From Haemonchus contortus (taxonomy: Eukaryota > Nematoda > Chromadorea > Rhabditida > Trichostrongylidae), in contig LS997565.1 of NCBI GenBank assembly GCA_000469685.2, positions 13,326,005-13,390,004 on the forward strand: a stretch of DNA of 64,000 nucleotides, read 5' to 3'. Within the stretch, counting starts at the first letter, position 1. Every line of letters begins with the position of its first letter. The notes beneath the pieces were generated by a model that was not told where the DNA came from, ran no database searches, and saw only the letters and a list, made by a program, of their open reading frames with translations. Shown in pieces: positions 60,398 through 64,000 of the stretch. Position numbers and translations under genes: made by a program.

Positions 60398-63300
60398 TCA
60401 CTTCAATGACGAAAGAGTAGATCGTAGAGTTGGTACCAGTTCATTTATGGGCACATCCTAAAAATATATTCTGAGTATTCACTTAATTTGTTACCTCTAA
60501 ATGTGTGAAAGCGACCCACGAGGAATGGAACTAAACTAGATGAACAACTAAAGAAGCGTTTCTTATACGGATTCATCAGTCTTTACAACTGGGCAGTAGT
60601 ACTTGACTACCTACTCCAGGCTTCACGACCAAAATGAATATCTTACAAAAGTACCATATCAGACCTACTGTTGTGCTGGATAACTGATCAGAAGGAAATC
60701 TTTGACACAGACTACTTTTTTCACTCGAACCTTCGTACCTTTCGTCTGAATCGAACGGGATGCTCGATCTAGACGAAAGGTACGAAAATCCTTATTGACG
60801 AGTGAGAGATTCTAGAAATATTACAGAGGGACATCTCAAATTACCTTACTTTGGCTTTGAATATTTTTTTGAAAAAAAAGTCAAACGTGTCAGAAGTGAC
60901 GTCTCATCGGAAAATAGCATTACCTGCTCCACCCTTGTTTTGACATTTCGAAGCTTCACTACACCATCTTGAAGCTCGCGCTCTCCCACTATCAGCACCA
61001 GTGGGATTAACCTGTCCTCACAGTATTGCAGTTGAGTGAGCAGTTTGGGGTTGGCTTTGTAGGCTAGCTCAACCTAAAGGAGACTTCTTGTCCTCGTTCG
61101 TCATTAGATCCAAAACAAAAATACATCAATGCAAAATCACCTTGAATCCTTCGTCCCATAAAGTCTTACAGAGCTTCATACGTTCTTGCAAAAGATTCTT
61201 TTGAGCAGATGCGATGTAAATTTCAGTTTCAGTAGTTCGCACTTGCAGCTGTTCAATCTTCAAAGAGTCATCACACTATGTAAAACTATTAAAAAAACAA
61301 AGCATCGTCAAGGTACCTGCATTTTTGCTTCCATAATGGCGAATAATCGCTCAATACCAAAGGAAACGCCGACACAAGGCACATCTTGGCGTTTTTCTTT
61401 TCCCTTTGTCCCACTAGGTGCCATGAAGTTGCCAACTAACTCGTCATATCTAGACGAAACGTAAATTACTGAAACTATAAAAAACATGCACAGATACTAG
61501 GGCTACTACCTTCCACCCGCTGCAACGGATCCGACGCCCACCGGAAGACCCTTTTGCTCCTCTCCATTAGCTTCAAGACTTACACCTTCTAACGCCTCTG
61601 CAATACATAACTATTACAGACTATTCAACTTCACTACACAGAGTCTCACTATCATTCGCATACCTATCAGCAGTAAAAATGAGAGGTTGTTCTATAAAGA
61701 CCAAATAAAATCAAGCTGAACCCTAACAACTCACTTGGAACAACGGCCTCGTAAATAGCTCCAGTGTAATAGTCCAGCCCTCTGGCTAAGGAAGGATCAA
61801 ACCTCACAGTGCTAACGCCAAAAAGTGAGCAGTAATTCACCAATACCTTCAATAGCATATGTTAGACGATGCGATTTCTATAAAAACAGAACATGATCAA
61901 AACTTGCTTTCAATTCTTCGACACCTTTCTTAAATCGAGCATTCTTTGCAAGCTCTTCAAACTCCATGAATTTGTCCAGAAGCTCCATATTACCCATGGT
62001 AGGATTAAATTCTGCAATATGTTGAATTTCGGAAATTGGAATTGTCTAACAGAAAAGTAAAAACAACCTCTTAGCCTGACGAATTGGCCTAACTTTTCAG
62101 TATTATCCTTCGTCAAGCCTTTCTCCTTTATGAGCTCTTCCTCTACCTAAACCATAGAATGATACGCCATTTATAAATTCCACTATAACCGCTGATACTA
62201 CCTCGACCCATGGCAGCTTATCGAGTTTGTCCACAGATGAGCAAACGGTTTTGAATTGATCGGCACCAGCTCCACAAGCCGCAAACATACCCTCGAGAAC
62301 GAACCGATGATTTAACTAAAGACTCACTTTGAAAAAAGGTCCTGCATCATAATCGCATGGTAAATCGATTTCAGACCTTAATGATAAATTCACCGATCTC
62401 CAGTTTTGATAGAACCTCGTCTACAATTCTTAAACACTCTGCTTCAGGGATCATCAGATCATACTGACCCGCAATGTCAAAATCCTAAAAGAGTAAAATC
62501 CAAAAGTAACTACGAAGGGAATAGGTAACAAGGTTACTCAAAATAACTACAATTGAGCACCCACGCATTGGTAGAACTCCCTGTAACGTCCCCTCGTCAT
62601 CACTGGCTGATCTCTACGGTACACCTTTGCAATGTGATACCGCTTTATGTTGGTAATTTTATTCATAGCAAGATAACGAGCAAACGGCACCTGAATGAGA
62701 GAAAGCATAGAAGATGGCTGGAACTCACAATCCTATATGACCCATTTTAAGGGGTAAAGGTATCACAAACCGTTAAATCATATCGCAACGAGAGCAGTTC
62801 ACCTCCTTGATCTTGAAGGTCATAAACAAGTTTTCCTCCTTCCTCACCATATTTACCCATGAGCACCTGAAACAAAGAAGAGCAAGGATGAATTTTCAAT
62901 CATCAAAAGCTTCCAGCTTACTTCTCTGAGCTCAAAAACTGGTGTATCAATCGTCTCTGCTCCATGTCTTTTGAATGCATCAGTTACGATCTTGAGCACT
63001 GATTCTCGAACAGCCATCGATTTTGGTCCATAGTCTCGAGTTCCTACGAATCGCGTAAAATGAAAGAAGACAATTCCGAAAGAATGCCGTGCAGGCACTA
63101 CTCTGACCTTTGGCTGTTTTCAAAATATGTTTTCCTTGATCCAGTTGGCCGTCACCTAGCAATTTCTTCTTTTCGAGCATTGCTGCTATCTTTTCTTTTA
63201 TCTAAAACAGTCGAATACAAGTCGGAAGAAATTCCATGTGAATGAGGAATGAAACAAGTCCTATTCAGATCAAAAATGCAAAAAATTTCTGCGCACCCTT

Positions 63301-64000
63301 CTGCCACTACGGTGTGTATAAATAACAGGTTTGCGCACTGTGGTGCAATAATACAAGCATTCCCTCAAAAACCGCGATGAGATCATCTTCGAAAGCCAGT
63401 CCCAGTGTCACTATAACATTCACACATACCATTATTATTTGCGGAAAACGTCAAAATCATACGAAGTACGATAGCGAATGGGAACTCGCAATTCTACCGA
63501 ATTTTAAACAACAAGAACAGGACAGCATTCCGTAACGTGCAACATTCTATACTATGTTCATGGGAAACTCTTTTGTCAACATTTTTAGATGGATTCCTCA
63601 AGGAAACCAAGTTTCTTGAAGGAGCACGCCCATTTGTGGAAAAAGTGCTCTCACGGCAATTAGAAACGTTGGTTTATATGCACCCATTTAAGTACCGCAC
63701 TGTTTCGAATTGTCTTCACTTATTCCGTTTAGGCCTTATTCAGCAACACCAAGAAATACTGACGGAAGCGACAGATCTCAGGCCCAAGACTAACTATCAA
63801 AGGTCCGCTCCGAAGATGCGCCACTTCTTCGTATAATCAACAACACAGCGCTCAATGACACCATTTGGCAGAAGGGTACTAAGACACATTCCGGGAACGA
63901 TAGACCTACCAATGCGGCATCAGCTTTCTCTGCTTTCAGAGACCTAATCTCATCCCCCATTGCTTTGATTTCATTTTGCAGAATTTGGACATCAACCTCA
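60398..64000 (-). CDS. hars-1: Histidyl-tRNA synthetase (lacks only the extreme N-terminus)
   Basis: Charges tRNA-His; class II synthetase. Fifteen exons: 64000-63910 (open), 63201-63108, 63043-62922, 62866-62771, 62690-62565, 62484-62377, 62315-62202, 62146-62068, 62011-61908, 61846-61735, 61597-61510, 61449-61317, 61257-61141, 61073-60924 and 60457-60398 (TGA), about 530 residues. Visible: the WHEP-like helix ([20 protein letters not shown]), [10 protein letters not shown], motif 1 ([15 protein letters not shown]), motif 2 ([19 protein letters not shown]), the histidine-specific [15 protein letters not shown] and AAGGRYDELVG, motif 3 ([11 protein letters not shown]) and the anticodon-binding domain ([20 protein letters not shown]). 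The intron after GVEELK appears to start with GC (AAA-GCAAGT), and two acceptors read TTGAAG. The long last intron contains a perfect 16-bp hairpin. Confidence 0.95.
60732..60786. repeat. Perfect 16-bp hairpin in a HARS intron
   Basis: TTCGTACCTTTCGTCT (60732-60747) is the exact reverse complement of AGACGAAAGGTACGAA (60771-60786), separated by 23 bases that also contain TCGA on both sides. It lies in the last HARS intron. Confidence 0.9.

Noticed and set aside
1..64000. CRISPR arrays, bacterial operons, ribosome binding sites
   Set aside because: Spliced genes and pol III repeats show eukaryotic nuclear DNA. The only regular short tandem repeat with spacing is the foldback unit, which has no variable spacers.

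Overview
The window looks like a nuclear chromosome segment of a nematode, most likely a clade V (strongylid or hookworm-type) parasite. Genes are split into many short phase-compatible exons. Introns usually end in TTTCAG, and some begin with GC instead of GT. The rbm-22 start codon lies about 7 bases behind a splice acceptor, as expected for spliced-leader trans-splicing. Intergenic DNA and introns are full of small non-autonomous repeats. The species is not determined. All exon models below were built by hand from reading frames, splice sites and recalled family sequences; no search was run.

Layout. (1) 1-2969, plus strand: 3' part of the microsomal triglyceride transfer protein large subunit (dsc-4-like), cut by the window edge. 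(2) 4788-5973, plus: last four exons of a Pro/Gln- and Lys-rich single-pass membrane protein that I do not recognise. (3) 6128-10230: a repeat cluster with a tRNA-derived SINE, a decayed mariner with intact ends and flanking TA, a nested GC-rich foldback element inside an older MITE, and a 132-bp hairpin MITE. (4) 11669-21558, minus: a class A aminergic-type GPCR in eight exons spread over 9.9 kb. (5) 22-55 kb: mostly repeats. It holds many SINE copies, two other inverted repeats, decayed serpentine-receptor-like segments near 29-32 kb, and three unrecognised coding-like segments. (6) 55377-64000, minus: a compact cluster of histidyl-tRNA synthetase, then RBM22, then a C-factor-like short-chain dehydrogenase, possibly an operon.

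Working relationships. HARS (translation) and RBM22 (spliceosome) are housekeeping genes lying 390 bp apart in the same direction; the dehydrogenase follows 614 bp later. MTP loads lipid onto vitellogenin/apoB-type lipoproteins in the ER. The GPCR is a probable Gi-type biogenic amine receptor. The most unusual DNA is the nested foldback at 8773-9815. Its two ~480-bp arms each start with a smaller palindrome made of 20-bp GC-rich units. The best-supported repeat family is a ~290-bp tRNA-derived SINE with about 13 copies in 64 kb.
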